NCBI GenBank assembly: GCA_022818135.1
Contig: JAFMSR010000010.1
Location: forward strand, 15,256,655-15,320,654
Length of the DNA stretch: 64,000 nt
Direction of reading: 5' to 3'
Source: Saxidomus purpurata
Taxonomy: Eukaryota; Mollusca; Bivalvia; Venerida; Veneridae
The stretch's first letter is position 1. Each line of letters opens with the position of its first letter. A program made the position numbers and the translations under genes. Positions 26,401 to 37,914 of the stretch are shown here, in pieces. The notes beneath the pieces are model-generated. The model worked only from the letters and a program-made list of their open reading frames with translations. It ran no database searches and was not told the DNA's origin.

Positions 26401-26447
26401 GCACAACGGTTTGAGCACCGAGCAGACCAGAGACACGGTGCAGACCT
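23425..26447. repeat. GC-rich 52-bp minisatellite, about 55 copies, with 18-bp sub-repeats
   Basis: The unit is CGAGCAGACCAGAGACACCG then TGCAGACCCGTGCCGCACAA then CGGTTTGAACAC. AGACACCG at 25,861 and 25,913 gives period 52. Between about 23,640 and 23,950 an 18-bp piece (ACCAGAGACACCGTGCAG) is separately expanded. Since 52 is not a multiple of three and the - strand unit lacks stops in every phase, the - strand is open for up to 549 codons (24,217-25,866), cycling through all phases. That is the expected by-product of a stop-free repeat and is not evidence of a gene. GC content is well above the flanks. The most homogeneous copies are at the right end. Confidence 0.95.
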
Positions 26448-27599
26448 TTTCCTCACCAGTTGATACTATATTGTATATTGTCGCAAATGAGGACCTGTCT
26501 TCAGGTGAAAGAAGACTACTTTAATGTACAGAAACATTAAAAATACCAGGAAGAAAACTGTAATCAAACATTTTACCTATTCATATACATTTCAGCGAAC
26601 AATTATCAGTAATCTGGAAAGTTATAAGGCATGTGCAAACAAGGGAGGTAACTTGATAGATCTCACACAGAAGCCAATGTAGTTAGTTTTCCTTGTTTGT
26701 TGAGATGAGATAGCAGCACAATTTGTAGTCCATGCTATTCCAGTTTGTATCCAGTCAATGATCCGTTATGAAATTTTGAGAAAAAGCAGAACTTACATAG
26801 CCTCGCCACCAGGATAGATGAAAGGATATCTTCATTATTCAAGCAGAATATGTTTCGGCCCATATCTACTGACAGAGCATTCAGTCCTTACATTTACTAT
26901 TTCTTACTCAATTAACTCCCTTTGCTGCCAAAAATGTAAGGACTGGTGAAAAGCGGATTTCATTTTCCCTAAATTCTGGGAATCGACCTTTTCCTGAGGT
27001 CTGGCAGAGAGAAACAGCTTGTGGTCAGTGCTAATGTTCCATATCTTATTTTATCATCTAAGATCAAATGATACTGAGAAATAAACACTGGGGTTATTTG
27101 TCCTTTCTGTATTTTCCTGAAATATATGAATTGAAACTTTTAAATCGTTTCAATATTTTTAAGAGATGTAAGTTTTGTGTGAATAAACAGTGATTATAAC
27201 TGATTAATAAAATTTGGTGCTGTAAGGAATCTTGTGTCAGTTATAAGAAATTTCAAGTACAATGTACAAGTACATAATTATGCAACCAAAAACCATTTTC
27301 TTCAGTATGGAATAATATCTAGGTAAAATGTATATTCTTGACATAATTGTTAGAAAAAAACCTTTTAGTGCAGTGGAGCCTGTGAATTGAAATCTCAGAG
27401 AATTTATTGTTACTCAAACTGAAATGATCAGTATAAATAGAATTATTTTAATCTTTGAAAATAAACCTTCAGAAGACAAAACATCATAATACATGTATAT
27501 TGTTATTGTATTATTGTACGGCTGATGATTTTTGATTATAAAATGAGATCCTGAAAACAATTAATTTCAAATCGAAGAATGAATTGAGATAAAAAAGAA

Positions 27600-27613
27600 T
27601 AAATGTGAAAACG

Positions 27614-27694
<81 letters not shown>

Positions 27695-28552
27695 GGGGGG
27701 GGAATAATTTTTATATTTTGGTATTAAAACCAAAAATTTTTTTTTTTTTTTTTTTGGGGGGGTTTTTTTTTATTTGGGTTTAATTTTTTAATAATAAAAT
27801 TTTTTTTAAAACACAAAAGGGATAATAAAATATAGTTTGGTTTTTGTTTTTTGTGGTCTTTTGCCATTTTTTTGGATTGAATAAACAATTGTTTAAGTGA
27901 TACATTTTATCTAAAAAAAGAAAAAAGAGAATGGTCTTTTTATGTGTCAGGTATATAATTTTTTTACGATCGGGCTCGTGTTCCGAATGCCCTTTACAAT
28001 ATTGATCTAACTCTTAGGTTGGTACTCCGATCTTTAAAACGGTTTGGGTTTGTTTCATTAAAAGCAAACTGGGTAGACTCGTTTTGTCTAAAAGGCAAAA
28101 CCTTTCATTGAGGGGGGGGGGGGGGGGGGGGGGGGGAACACAGATATAGCACACCGTATGTAATGAAGTTTTAAGTCCTTACAGAAAATTCATTAAATGT
28201 TGCAATTAGGAAACTGTTCTATTTCTCAAAATAAGCCCAATGAATGACAAAGATACAGTCTAGACACAGACAGGAAGTAAGCCCCTGATCCTTGAATTTA
28301 AGCCCTAACAGCTCAGTTGAACTTTTAGTTGGCACCGTAGGCACTTTAAAATAGTATCCACACAGTCTCTGTTATGATAATAGGCTCCTTATAGGAGCTG
28401 ATTTTTATCTTCTGGTAAGTAAAAATAAAAATAAGATTTACAAAGGTTTTTTTTGGGGATTTAGGTTTTGGGGAAAAAAAAAAAAATTCCCTTAGGCAAT
28501 ATTCCAGTACCCGATAAATGATTTATGACCCTTACGGGGGGGGGGGGGGGGG

Positions 28553-28595
<43 letters not shown>

Positions 28596-28607
28596 TTTGT
28601 GTTTTTT

Positions 28608-28644
<37 letters not shown>

Positions 28645-28714
28645 TAAGGAAGAAGGGGGGTGTTTTGGGTTTTTTTTTTTTTTTTAAAAAAATTTTTTTT
28701 TTTTTTTGTATTAG

Positions 28715-28746
<32 letters not shown>

Positions 28747-28850
28747 AAGAAAACAAAAAAAGAAGGAGGGAATTTTTTTTTTTTTTTTTTTTGGGCCAAT
28801 TGGGGGGGGGGGGGGGGGCTTTAGTATCCACAATTTTTTTTTTGCCCGTG
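27600..28850. other. Homopolymer-dominated, probably unreliable sequence
   Basis: Stacked T, A and G runs dominate: T runs at 27,618-27,690 and 28,555-28,640, a 25-G run at 28,112-28,136, and G runs near 28,536-28,553 and 28,803-28,818. Mixed T/G/A homopolymer blocks of this density are more likely consensus noise than biology. Frames here read poly-F, poly-K or poly-G. Confidence 0.75.
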
Positions 28851-28859
28851 ACCCTTACA

Positions 28860-29340
28860 TTTGTAGTTTTCCCTCAGCCATGTGAACTTAGCCCCGTTTC
28901 TCCAACTTTAACTGGTTGCAAATTAAGCTCCGGCCTGCCTAGTATCCTTGTGCGTCCTGGTAAATCCGTGTTTAGTTACCCGGTGAACTGAGCCCATTAT
29001 CCCAAGTTTACCCGGACACGCACCCTGGTTACCCCGTAATCCTTGTTACCCGCAGCCACGTGAAATTAGCCTTTTATTCCCTTGTATCCCTGAAGCCTAT
29101 TTACGGCGTGGCCCCAGGTTTTGCCGCAGGTCCGTGAACTAAGCTCCATATTCAATTGTATCAAGATTGACCCTGCAGGTAACACCGCTTCCCGAGGTGT
29201 ATCCTCAACACTAGTATCAACAAAGCCCGTGAAAACAAGCACCTTCTCAGCGGGGACACACGTAGAGGCAAAGCAACCTGAGGCTGTGTTGATAGTGAGA
29301 CAGGGGGCTAATTGTTTGGGGTTGCAGGAATATTAACAAA
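28860..29340. repeat. Weak, diverged repeats with GTGAACTNAGC motif
   Basis: GTGAACTTAGCCCC (28,881), GTGAACTGAGCCC (28,983), GTGAAATTAGCC (29,060) and GTGAACTAAGCTCC (29,133) are spaced 73-102 bp apart, each followed by CC-rich words such as TATCCCAAGTTTACCCGG. This suggests an old tandem repeat. No gene seen. Confidence 0.45.
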
Positions 29341-29708
29341 GTCGTGTAATCAGATACACTGTTGATACTAGATGACACAAAGCTTAACTCATCACCATTC
29401 GGGGATTTTCATGTCGGCAATGTAATCTAGGGCTGCACAGATGCTTGGGGACATGGAGCTGACGGAATACTGAAAGAAACGTTTAACTTGTGGCCAAATT
29501 GAAATTATGAAATGAGGCGGAGTTCCCTGGGCTTAACAGTTCAGAGTTATCAGGATTGCATTATTCAAATTTTCAGAATAATACTATAAAAGGTTGCTCA
29601 TCTTCTTTACCAATTCACTGCTGCCTAATATTTTATGTTGATACAGGTTTTCTCGTGTTAGGGCTCAAATTTAATGATGTTTTCTGAAACAAATTGCCAA
29701 GGAATAAC

Positions 29709-29828
29709 GACCGTACTTCCTCATATGACACCAATACTGGTTTTTCCAGGAAGCGGACTCGAGAGTGACTCGATAAGCTACAAGCTTTCTTCACAATCGA
29801 GTTAAAATAAATTAGTATAAACTAAACT
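29709..29828 (+). mobile_element. tRNA-derived SINE, 3' part
   Basis: Contains GACCGTACTTCCTCATATGA, CAATACTGGTTTTTCCAGG, CGAGAGTGACTCGATAAGCT and TTCTTCACAATCGAGTTA, then an AT-rich tail. The tRNA-like head is missing. It belongs to the same family as the copies at 12.4, 16.6 and 38.9 kb. Confidence 0.8.
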
Positions 29829-30839
29829 AAGGAATAATCCTTTATTCCACTGTATAACCTGTTTTATTTGAGTTAAGATTAAAAAAAATTGTTCCGGAGT
29901 GTACGCAATCCTTATGTAAGTCAGTCAACAAAATCATGGCAACACTACTACAGGCTAATGTTATGAAATAAATGAAAATATCATAGGAAGGTACAATAAA
30001 GAACGGGTTAAACCACTGTTCATTTAAAATTTAGTCATTATTTAGAAACTTGGATACACAGCAATGTATGAGTTAATATCTGCATGTTTGCGTGGTGTTC
30101 GACTTAGTAACCTTGACGTGATGAGCAATGGTACTCAGGCGAGCGATATAGGGCCGTGAATGCCCTCTTGTTTGTCATTAATTACAATGTCATTATTTTA
30201 AAGTGCACACTGAACCACAAATTAGGCATCACTTGTAAATTTTAATAGTTTGTTTATTCATTAAGTTATTCTTTACCAAATCTTACCAAATTTGAAGTGG
30301 AATGAGAGCCGAAAACCAGCTGAGTACATGTATACAATTTAACATCCTCATGCATCAGTGGTTTGCCAACCTTTCAGACAAACTAATTAATGAAATTATG
30401 TAATGAACGCTCTGGATGTACGAGAATGACAATTTAAGTACATTTCTTCCTGGTCGATTAATGGGCAGTTAGCGGTTGTTTCAAGTGAACAAGGGTATTG
30501 AATTTCTTTTGCCTGCCGGATTTCACTAGGCTAGATGATCAAGCCCTGTCAGTAGATATGGGCCAGAAAATATTCTGCTTGAATAATGAAAATATCCTTT
30601 CATCTAGCCTGGTGGCGAGGCTACATAACCTTTATATCCATGTGCTGAACATTTGTGCCAATTTGTATGTATTTTAGAGTTTAATAGTTGGTACCGGAGT
30701 ATCCATATGACAAAGGCCCCAAGAAGAGTTCTTTATTTAGGTTCAAGTGATAGTGAAAGATACAGAATGTGTCCCGTTTCAGAGACACCCCTAGTTCTTC
30801 AACATGCCCGGTGTACGCTGTCTATTTCTATTTGAATTG

Positions 30840-31690
30840 TTTCAATGATTTCGTGTGAACATATTTAGTTTTGGTATTTGCTACGCCTTGATCACACGTT
30901 ATGAAAAAAGTTTTGCCATATACACGCCTAGAACACAGCTTTGTCATTCAATACACGAACACGTCCAGTTTTGTTTCCATTTAGTATGTTCATAACACGC
31001 GAGGATGTGCTATCAATGTGCCAAGAACATACTCAGCTTTGCTATTTAGTATGTTGTGAACACTCTCAGTTCGTTTTCGCCATATACAATAAACTCCTAA
31101 TATAACTATGGAACGCCTTTACTGTCTTATTATGTTGTATTGTATTATACGCAGTACATTTTCATGTATACGAGGTACAAATTTCATTTGACATGGTACA
31201 TGCATATTTAGATGGGGTCAGTTTTTTGTGATATGCAGTGCTTTTTCTTTTATATGAGGTGGTTATTTAATAATATGCAATGCAAAAGTATGTGTATACA
31301 GTAGAATAACCATTATATGTTGTACAAACAACGTTATTTGCAGTACAAACAACATTATATACAGTCAGTTTTTCGATACATGAGGTGGTTTTTTTATTAT
31401 ATGCAGTAGTTGTACCTTTATACGTTGTATGTTGATAAATATATGTGGTAAATGTTTAAAAGTATGAAGTGATTTCGTTTCATTGTATAAGTGGTGAAAT
31501 ATTACTTATATTAAGATAATAAACCAATATGTGCGGTGCATATGTCAATATACATGGTGTCAACAACTTTGTATGTAGTAAATTCCTTTTAATCATGTTT
31601 GGTCCAAACAACTGTATAAGATGTACATACGGCATTATATGCGGTGTTTTTCCCATTATGATGATGATGCTTAAAGACAGTCCCTAAAAA
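30840..31690. repeat. Degenerate tandem repeats; left arm of a large inverted duplication
   Basis: The first part (30,850-31,090) holds about 60-bp degenerate units with GAACAC/TTTGCCAT words. The second part (31,100-31,690) holds about 30-35-bp units with TATATGCAGTACA-like words. The second part reappears inverted at 35,340-35,930: for example GGAACGCCTTTACTGTCTTA at 31,110 against TAAGACAGTAAAGGCGTTCC near 35,905-35,924. Confidence 0.75.
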
Positions 31691-32499
31691 TACTCTCGGC
31701 GGAAATTACCGAGTGAGCTAAGAAAAATTTGCCAAGACACCGTACAACATCGAATAGCGCTTTCATGTACCTTAAAGATTGTTTGTCTGCATGGTCACAT
31801 AACACATGGATATTTCTAAAGTACTGCACAACACACTAATTGCCAATTGCTTATTGCAAATTACTAGATTTAAACAAGAGCACGACCAGCGGGTGCCCGA
31901 CGCTTGTCTGTTTAGCAAGTGAAAAGGCATAACGATGATAAACTGCAGTCAATAGATAATAGATTTACAATCTTTTGGATAATAACTGAAAACTGAAAAT
32001 AAAAAAGTTCAGAAAAACTCGACTATTCGGAGGCCTGTCAGCAAAATGGATTTTTTGTCCAAGAATAGGTATACGTGTGTATTGTGTAATGGTGTAAGAA
32101 TTAAGGTCAAAATTATAAACAATAGCTCTATTTTAGTAATGGTGACCTTGACCTTGGATGGACCGGCCCAAAAAGCAATCCCAAAGCGAGCTCTTCGTAG
32201 GTTCTTACTATACATCAAGTAGTTACTGAGATATGGACGTAAACGTATTTGCACGCAAACTTTAACCAGAATGTCTAAGTCGAAAAATAAAGGGCCATAA
32301 GATAGAGTTATCTAACTTGATTATTTACGTAGGTGTGATGGCTGGGAAAGACTTGTATAAAGTTTAAATGCAATACATCAAGTAGTTATTGAGATATGGA
32401 CTTTAATGTAGTTGCATGCAAAACTTTAACCAGAATTTCTTAGTCGAAAAAAGGGGCCAAACTTTGCATTATCTGCAAGATAAAGTGAATCTAACATGT

Positions 32500-32622
32500 T
32501 CATGAGTTGTGGATAAGGAAATCCCACCCGAGGGTTGAGATACGTCCAAAAACGAGGCTGTGTCGAGTTTTTTTGACGTATCTCAACCCGAGGGTGGGAT
32601 TTCCTTATCCACAACTCAATGG
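32500..32622. repeat. Near-perfect 45-bp-arm hairpin
   Basis: The left arm TTGTGGATAAGGAAATCCC, then ACCCGAGGGTTGAGATACGTC, is matched by the inverted right arm GACGTATCTCAACCCGAGGGT, then GGGATTTCCTTATCCACAA. A loop of about 27 nt contains AACGAGGCTGTGTCGAG. Partial copies recur at 33,212-33,275 and 34,000-34,050. It resembles a hairpin MITE or paired element ends. Confidence 0.8.
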
Positions 32623-33122
32623 ACATGGTAGATTTATTTTCTCACCGTTTAAATCGCATTTTCACACAAGTAAGAAGAAATTAGTGCTAATACAGGATGG
32701 GGATGAAAAAATGAAAATCAACTTTTTCTCGAATTTTTACTTCAAAACTGCTATAGATGGATAGAAAATGATCTGACTAAGAAAATGAATACCAACAACC
32801 CTATGTTTATTTCAAAAATAACAATTTTACAGCCATTTTTCGATTTTTATGTCTGCTTACAATTAACGTAAAAATAGTACGGCAGCGATGTGAGATAAGC
32901 GATGTGAGATAAAGTTTTTATATGGGAAACAAATTCCCCCGCATTACCCATGTGAGGGAAACTTTAACATGTTCATGAGCTGTCGGACTATTTTACGTTA
33001 AGAGCATAAACGAAAATGTAGTTATTTTGAAAACATAGGGTGGGGGTATATATTTTTTTAGTTAGATCATTTTATCCATCTATGGGGGGGGTGTTTTTTT
33101 TTTTTTTTTTGGGGGCCCACTC

Positions 33123-33124
<2 letters not shown>

Positions 33125-33211
<87 letters not shown>
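33125..33211. repeat. Poly-G run of 87
   Basis: 87 consecutive G following CTCGA, interrupting a copy of the GAGATACGTC hairpin repeat. Likely a consensus artefact. Confidence 0.9.
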
Positions 33212-33213
<2 letters not shown>

Positions 33214-34194
33214 GAGATACGTCCAAAAACGAGGCTGTGCCGAGTTTTTTTGACGTATCTCAACCCGAGGGTGGGAATTTGTTCCCTAGTGGAGTGAATC
33301 TGCATGTTCAATGGACATCCCAAAGGTTGAGATTTAATTTCTCAACCGTTTCAAATCCATTTTCAAACTGTACAGTAAACACCTATTCAAACAATGTAAA
33401 TGTTTAATTTACTTTGGAATTGAAGAAACCACCATTAATAGTGCTATTGACCGTACAGGATGGGGATGAAAAAATGAAAATCAACTTTTTCTCGAATTCG
33501 TCTTAAAAAGGGGGGGGGGGGAAACAGGAATTCAACTGGCAACTGCTATAGATGCCAATTCGATAGTAAAATGATCTGACTAAGAAAATGAATACCAACA
33601 ACCCTATGTTTATTTCAAAAAAAACAATTATTACAGCCAATTTTCAGAAAAATTTTAATAAAATTAATTGTCGAGTGCATTACAATTAAAAACGTAAAAA
33701 ATAGTCCGGCAGCGATGTGAGATTCGCCAATTGGCGACTGTGGGAGATGAATTCGATTTGTATGTAAAAATCTTATCTCAACATGGGTAAATGCGCGGAA
33801 ATATGTATCCCATAGGTGAGAAAAATCTTATCTCACATCGCTTATCTCACATTTTTTCAAATTTTTTCATCCCCATCCTGTATTAGCACTAATTTCTTTC
33901 TTACTTGTGTGAAAATGCGAATTAAACGGTGAGACAAATCCAAATCTACCAATGTCCATTGAGTTGTGGATAAGAAATTGTTAAAACTCACCGGGCGGCA
34001 CCCTCGGGTTGAGATACGTCAAAAAAAACTCGGCACAGCCTCGGTTTTTATTAAGATTTTTACATACAAATCGAATTGGCATCTGCGCCAGTTGCTCAAT
34101 TCGATGAACGTTGTCCGGCCAGGCCAATTCATTTGTAGTTTTAGGGGGGGGGGGGGCATACAAACGATTGGTCTGGCGCCAGTGCCGGTTGCCA

Positions 34195-34313
<119 letters not shown>

Positions 34314-35339
34314 ATTTTTTTAAAAAATTTAAAAAAAAAAAAAAAAAGGCATCTGGTTGCCAGTGCCAGTTGCCAATTCAACTTATTAAGATTTTTATGT
34401 TAAATCGAATTCATCTTTATCTCACATGGGTAAATGCGCGGAAATTTGTATCCCATAGGTGAGAAAAAAGTGAATCTAGCATGTTCATGAGTTGTGGATA
34501 ATGAAATCCCACCAAAGGGTTTTTAGTTGAGATACAAAGAATTGGCATCTGGCTGCCAGTTGCCACTTCGAATTCAACTTTTATTAAGATCTATACAAGA
34601 AACAACAGTGTAATCAAATAGCTGTTTCAAATCAATTCTTTAAAACTGTACAGTAAACATCAATTGGGGGGGGGGGGGGGGGGGGGGGGGGAGGGGGTGG
34701 GGGGGGGGGGGTGTCGGGTTGCTGTTTTTTTTTTTTTTGTTTTTTTTTTTAAAACGGGTTGGCATTTGGGTGCCAGTTGCCAGTTACCTATTCATGGTTT
34801 AACAATGTAAATGTTTAGATTTACTTTGGAATTGAAGAGTACCACCATTAATAGTGCTTTCCAGTTGACCGTATAGATATTGGCATACTCGGCATACTTC
34901 ATCATAGATCTAACGCAAGTGTAAAAACAGGATGGGGATGAAAAAATGAAATCAACTTTTTCTCGAATTTTACTTCAAAACTGCTACAGATGGATAGAAA
35001 ATGATCTAACTAAGAAAATGAACACCAACAACGCTATGTTTATTTCAAAAATAAAAATTTTACAATCATTTTTCGATTTTTATGTGATGTGCTGGCTGCT
35101 TATAATTTACTTAAAAAAAAAGAGATAAGCGGTGAAGGATAAGGTTATCTATCATCGGTAAATGAGCGGAAATATGTATCTAATAGATGAGAAAGAGTTA
35201 AGTTATATAAATAGGTGTGATGGTTTGGAAGCCTTGTTTAAAGTTTGAATGTAATACATCCAGTTCGGTAGTGCTTGATGACGTGACCGCTATTTATATC
35301 TATCTGCTTACTCGGTATTTTTCGGCTTAGTAATTCCGG

Positions 35340-35930
35340 AGATTGCCGGAAAGTACCATCATCATAATGAAAAATGTACCGCATATAATGCTGTATACAC
35401 CACGTATATAGTAGAATGGACCGAACATAATAAAAAAGAAAATGTCGTTTCCGCCATGTATATTGCCAAATGCATTGCGTACAATGTTTTTTTACTAACA
35501 AATAAATTAAAATTCACCACGTATAGAATTAATCGCAAGCACTTCATATATTTAAACATCTATCACACCTATTGAACAACATACAACGTATAAAGGGAAA
35601 ACTACTGCGTATAATCAATATACCACCACATGTATCGAAACATTGACTGCATATAATGTCATTTGTACTGCATATAATGTCATTTGTACTGCATATAATG
35701 TTGTATGTATTGCATATGACGTTGTTTGAATACCATATAATGGTTATTCTACTGTATCTTCACATTTTTACACTGCATATGATTAAATAACCACCATACA
35801 TAACGGAAAAGGCACTGCATATCATGAAAAATGTACCATGTCAAATTAAATATGTACCTCATATACATGAAAATGTACTGCATATAATACAATACAACAT
35901 GATAAGACAGTAAAGGCGTTCCATATATAA
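35340..35930. repeat. Right arm of the large inverted duplication
   Basis: This is the reverse complement of 31,100-31,690, carrying TACTGCATATAATACAATAC, TACCTCATATACATGAAAAT and TAAGACAGTAAAGGCGTTCC. The two arms diverge by scattered substitutions, so the duplication is not a recent exact copy or a simple assembly mirror. Confidence 0.75.
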
Positions 35931-35937
35931 CGACTCA

Positions 35938-36095
35938 GTATATATAGCGAAATTCCGGATATGACGAACATTTTTTCAGGTCCCGATTATATTTTCTTCT
36001 TTGTAAAATACAATATGGATATAACATACTCCGGATATAAGGAACAAATTGAAATCGTCACATGTATATACGAAGTATAGTGATATATACTGTAG
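35938..36095. mobile_element. Degraded copy of the 5.8-kb MITE family
   Basis: Shares TATATAGCGAAATTCCGGAT, CAGGTCCCGA and CCGGATATAAGGAACAAATT in the same order as the element at 5766-5954. It ends ATATATACTGTA, a decayed form of TTTACTGTA. The left terminus is eroded. Confidence 0.6.
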
Positions 36096-36249
36096 TCAGT
36101 TTTATCAATAATTGTGTTCGGTAAACATATTTATTTTTGCCATTTGACATGCAATGAACACACTATAATCCATGTTGTGAACACACGCAGTTGTGCTATA
36201 GGGTTACATGCTAATTATATTAAATAGTAATTTGTTTTAACTCGACTGC

Positions 36250-36695
36250 TTATTTTAATCGCTCTCGAGACACAATCGATGATGGAAACTCCCTAGACAC
36301 TCTCCATGTTGGAACTCTCGAGACACAATCCATGATGGAAACTCCCTAGACACTCTCCATGTTGGAGCTCTCGAGACACAATCCATGGTGGAAACTCTTG
36401 AGACATAATCTGTGATGAAATTCTCGAGACACAATCCACGATGGAACTCTCGAGACACAATCCATGGTGGAAACACTTGAGGCATAATCTATGATGAAAT
36501 TCTCGAGACACAATCCATGATGGAACTCTCGAGACACAATCCATGATAGAGCTCTCGAGACACAATCCATGATGGAAACTTTCGAGGCACAATTCATGTT
36601 TGGGCTCTCGAGGCACAATTCATGATGTAACTCTCGAGACACAAATTATGTTGGAACTCTCGAGTTACAATTCATGACGGAACTATCGCGTATCA
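36250..36695. repeat. 26-28-bp tandem minisatellite, about 16 copies
   Basis: The unit is ACTCTCGAGACACAATCCAT then GATGGA; CTCGAG starts at 36,423 and 36,449 give 26 bp, with some units 27-28 bp. Each unit carries CTCGAG (XhoI palindrome). The - strand frames (LCLESF, HHGLCLES and similar) are repeat translations. Confidence 0.92.
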
Positions 36696-37039
36696 GAAAG
36701 AGAGTGTAGCAATTTACATTTGTGATACCCATTTAGTTGGATGGACGGATGCACATGTGGCATTGAATGTCTTGCACGAGGACATCAAACCGAGCCTATG
36801 AGTCCAGCTCGTCTGGGTTATACAGCAATATGGTCCGCCTCAGACTGTTTGGTATACAAGTTTTCAGTCTGAGCTTGCCTATGGTCAGTCCTGTTTGATC
36901 AATATGAAAAAACAGAACATAAATCATATTGCCCCTTTTAGTAGATTTTCTTTTGCATATATTATACATGCACCTTTAATTTAATTCAAGTTCGTTTAAA
37001 CTTATTCTCTTTGCACGGACTGTAAAGTCAGATTCCTGC

Positions 37040-37450
37040 AACTTATATAAACTTTTCTCGGTGGCTGCTTCTAGCTGGGCGTTTAAACCAATGCTTCAAA
37101 CTTCTCTCGGTGGCTGCTTCCTAGCTGGGGGTTTAAACCAATGCTTCAAACTTCTCTCGGTGGCTGCTTCCTAGCTGGGGGTTTAAACCAATGCTTCAAA
37201 CTTCTCTCGGTGGCTGCTTCCTGGCTGGGGGTTTAAAGCAATGCTTCAAACTTCTCTCGGTGGCTGCTCCCTAGCTGGGGGTTTAAACCAATGTTCAAAC
37301 TTCTCTCGGTGGCTGCTTCCCAGCTGGGGGTTTAAACCAATGCTTCAAACTTCTCTCGGTGGCTGCTTCCTAGCTGGGGGTTTAAAGCAATGATTCAAAC
37401 TTCTCTCGGTGGCTGCTTCCTGGCTGAGGGTTTAAACCAATGCTTCAAAC
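37040..37450. repeat. 50-bp tandem minisatellite, about 8 copies
   Basis: The unit is CTTCTCTCGGTGGCTGCTTC, CTAGCTGGGGGTTTAAACCA, ATGCTTCAAA. Starts at 37,101, 37,151 and 37,201 give period 50. The copies are very similar to each other, implying a recent expansion. The array ends about 460 bp before the start codon of the claudin-like gene, so it could lie in its promoter or 5' region. Confidence 0.95.
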
Positions 37451-37914
37451 TTGGTTTTTATTATTTACCATCGTTTGACTAAACATGATTGCTGCTTATC
37501 AAGAACATATATAAACACACTTTATATCTATTTAACCGGTAAACGCTATCTTGAGCAAATCACTTTTATCCGGAAGAAACACTCAAATTTATCAACATTC
37601 CGAGTGCGTATTGTGTCATCTTCGGAAAATCTCTAACTTCCCATCTCATTTCCGGTTGGGCCGTTTGTTTAAATATATGTATAAGATATCAACCGAATAA
37701 CAACAATACACCCTTCAATCGCTTCGTACATATTGAAATGGTGTATTTTAGGAGTGTACATTTTTGCGTTCTTTAAGAAGACATTATAAGGATGCTGAGA
37801 AAAAATATATTCTTAGTGCATTAAACGGGGAATCCAGCAATGATAACATTTGGATGAGAAAACGCATTTTTATGTGTACTGGAAACTAGAAAAATATTTT
37901 CTGAAAATCTAGCA

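Larger units (their letters stand above)
26792..30632. mobile_element. 3.8-kb unit bounded by about 90-bp inverted repeats
   Basis: The left arm (26,792-26,884) has TAGCCTCGCCACCAGG, TAGATGAAAGGATAT, TTCATTATTCAAGCAGAATA and CCCATATCTACTGACAG. The same words appear inverted at 30,540-30,632 (CTGTCAGTAGATATGGG ... CCTGGTGGCGAGGCTA). The arms are roughly 90% alike. Between them is AT-rich, low-complexity and repeat sequence with no recognised transposase. It may be a non-autonomous transposon or an inverted duplication. I could not define a target duplication. Confidence 0.55.

Noticed and set aside
28461..28991. Frames rich in F, K, P or G
   Set aside because: They come from homopolymer runs in probably faulty sequence.
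36255..36642. - strand 100-codon frames in the 26-bp repeat
   Set aside because: Repeat translation (VSREFHHGLCLE-type), no unique flanks.
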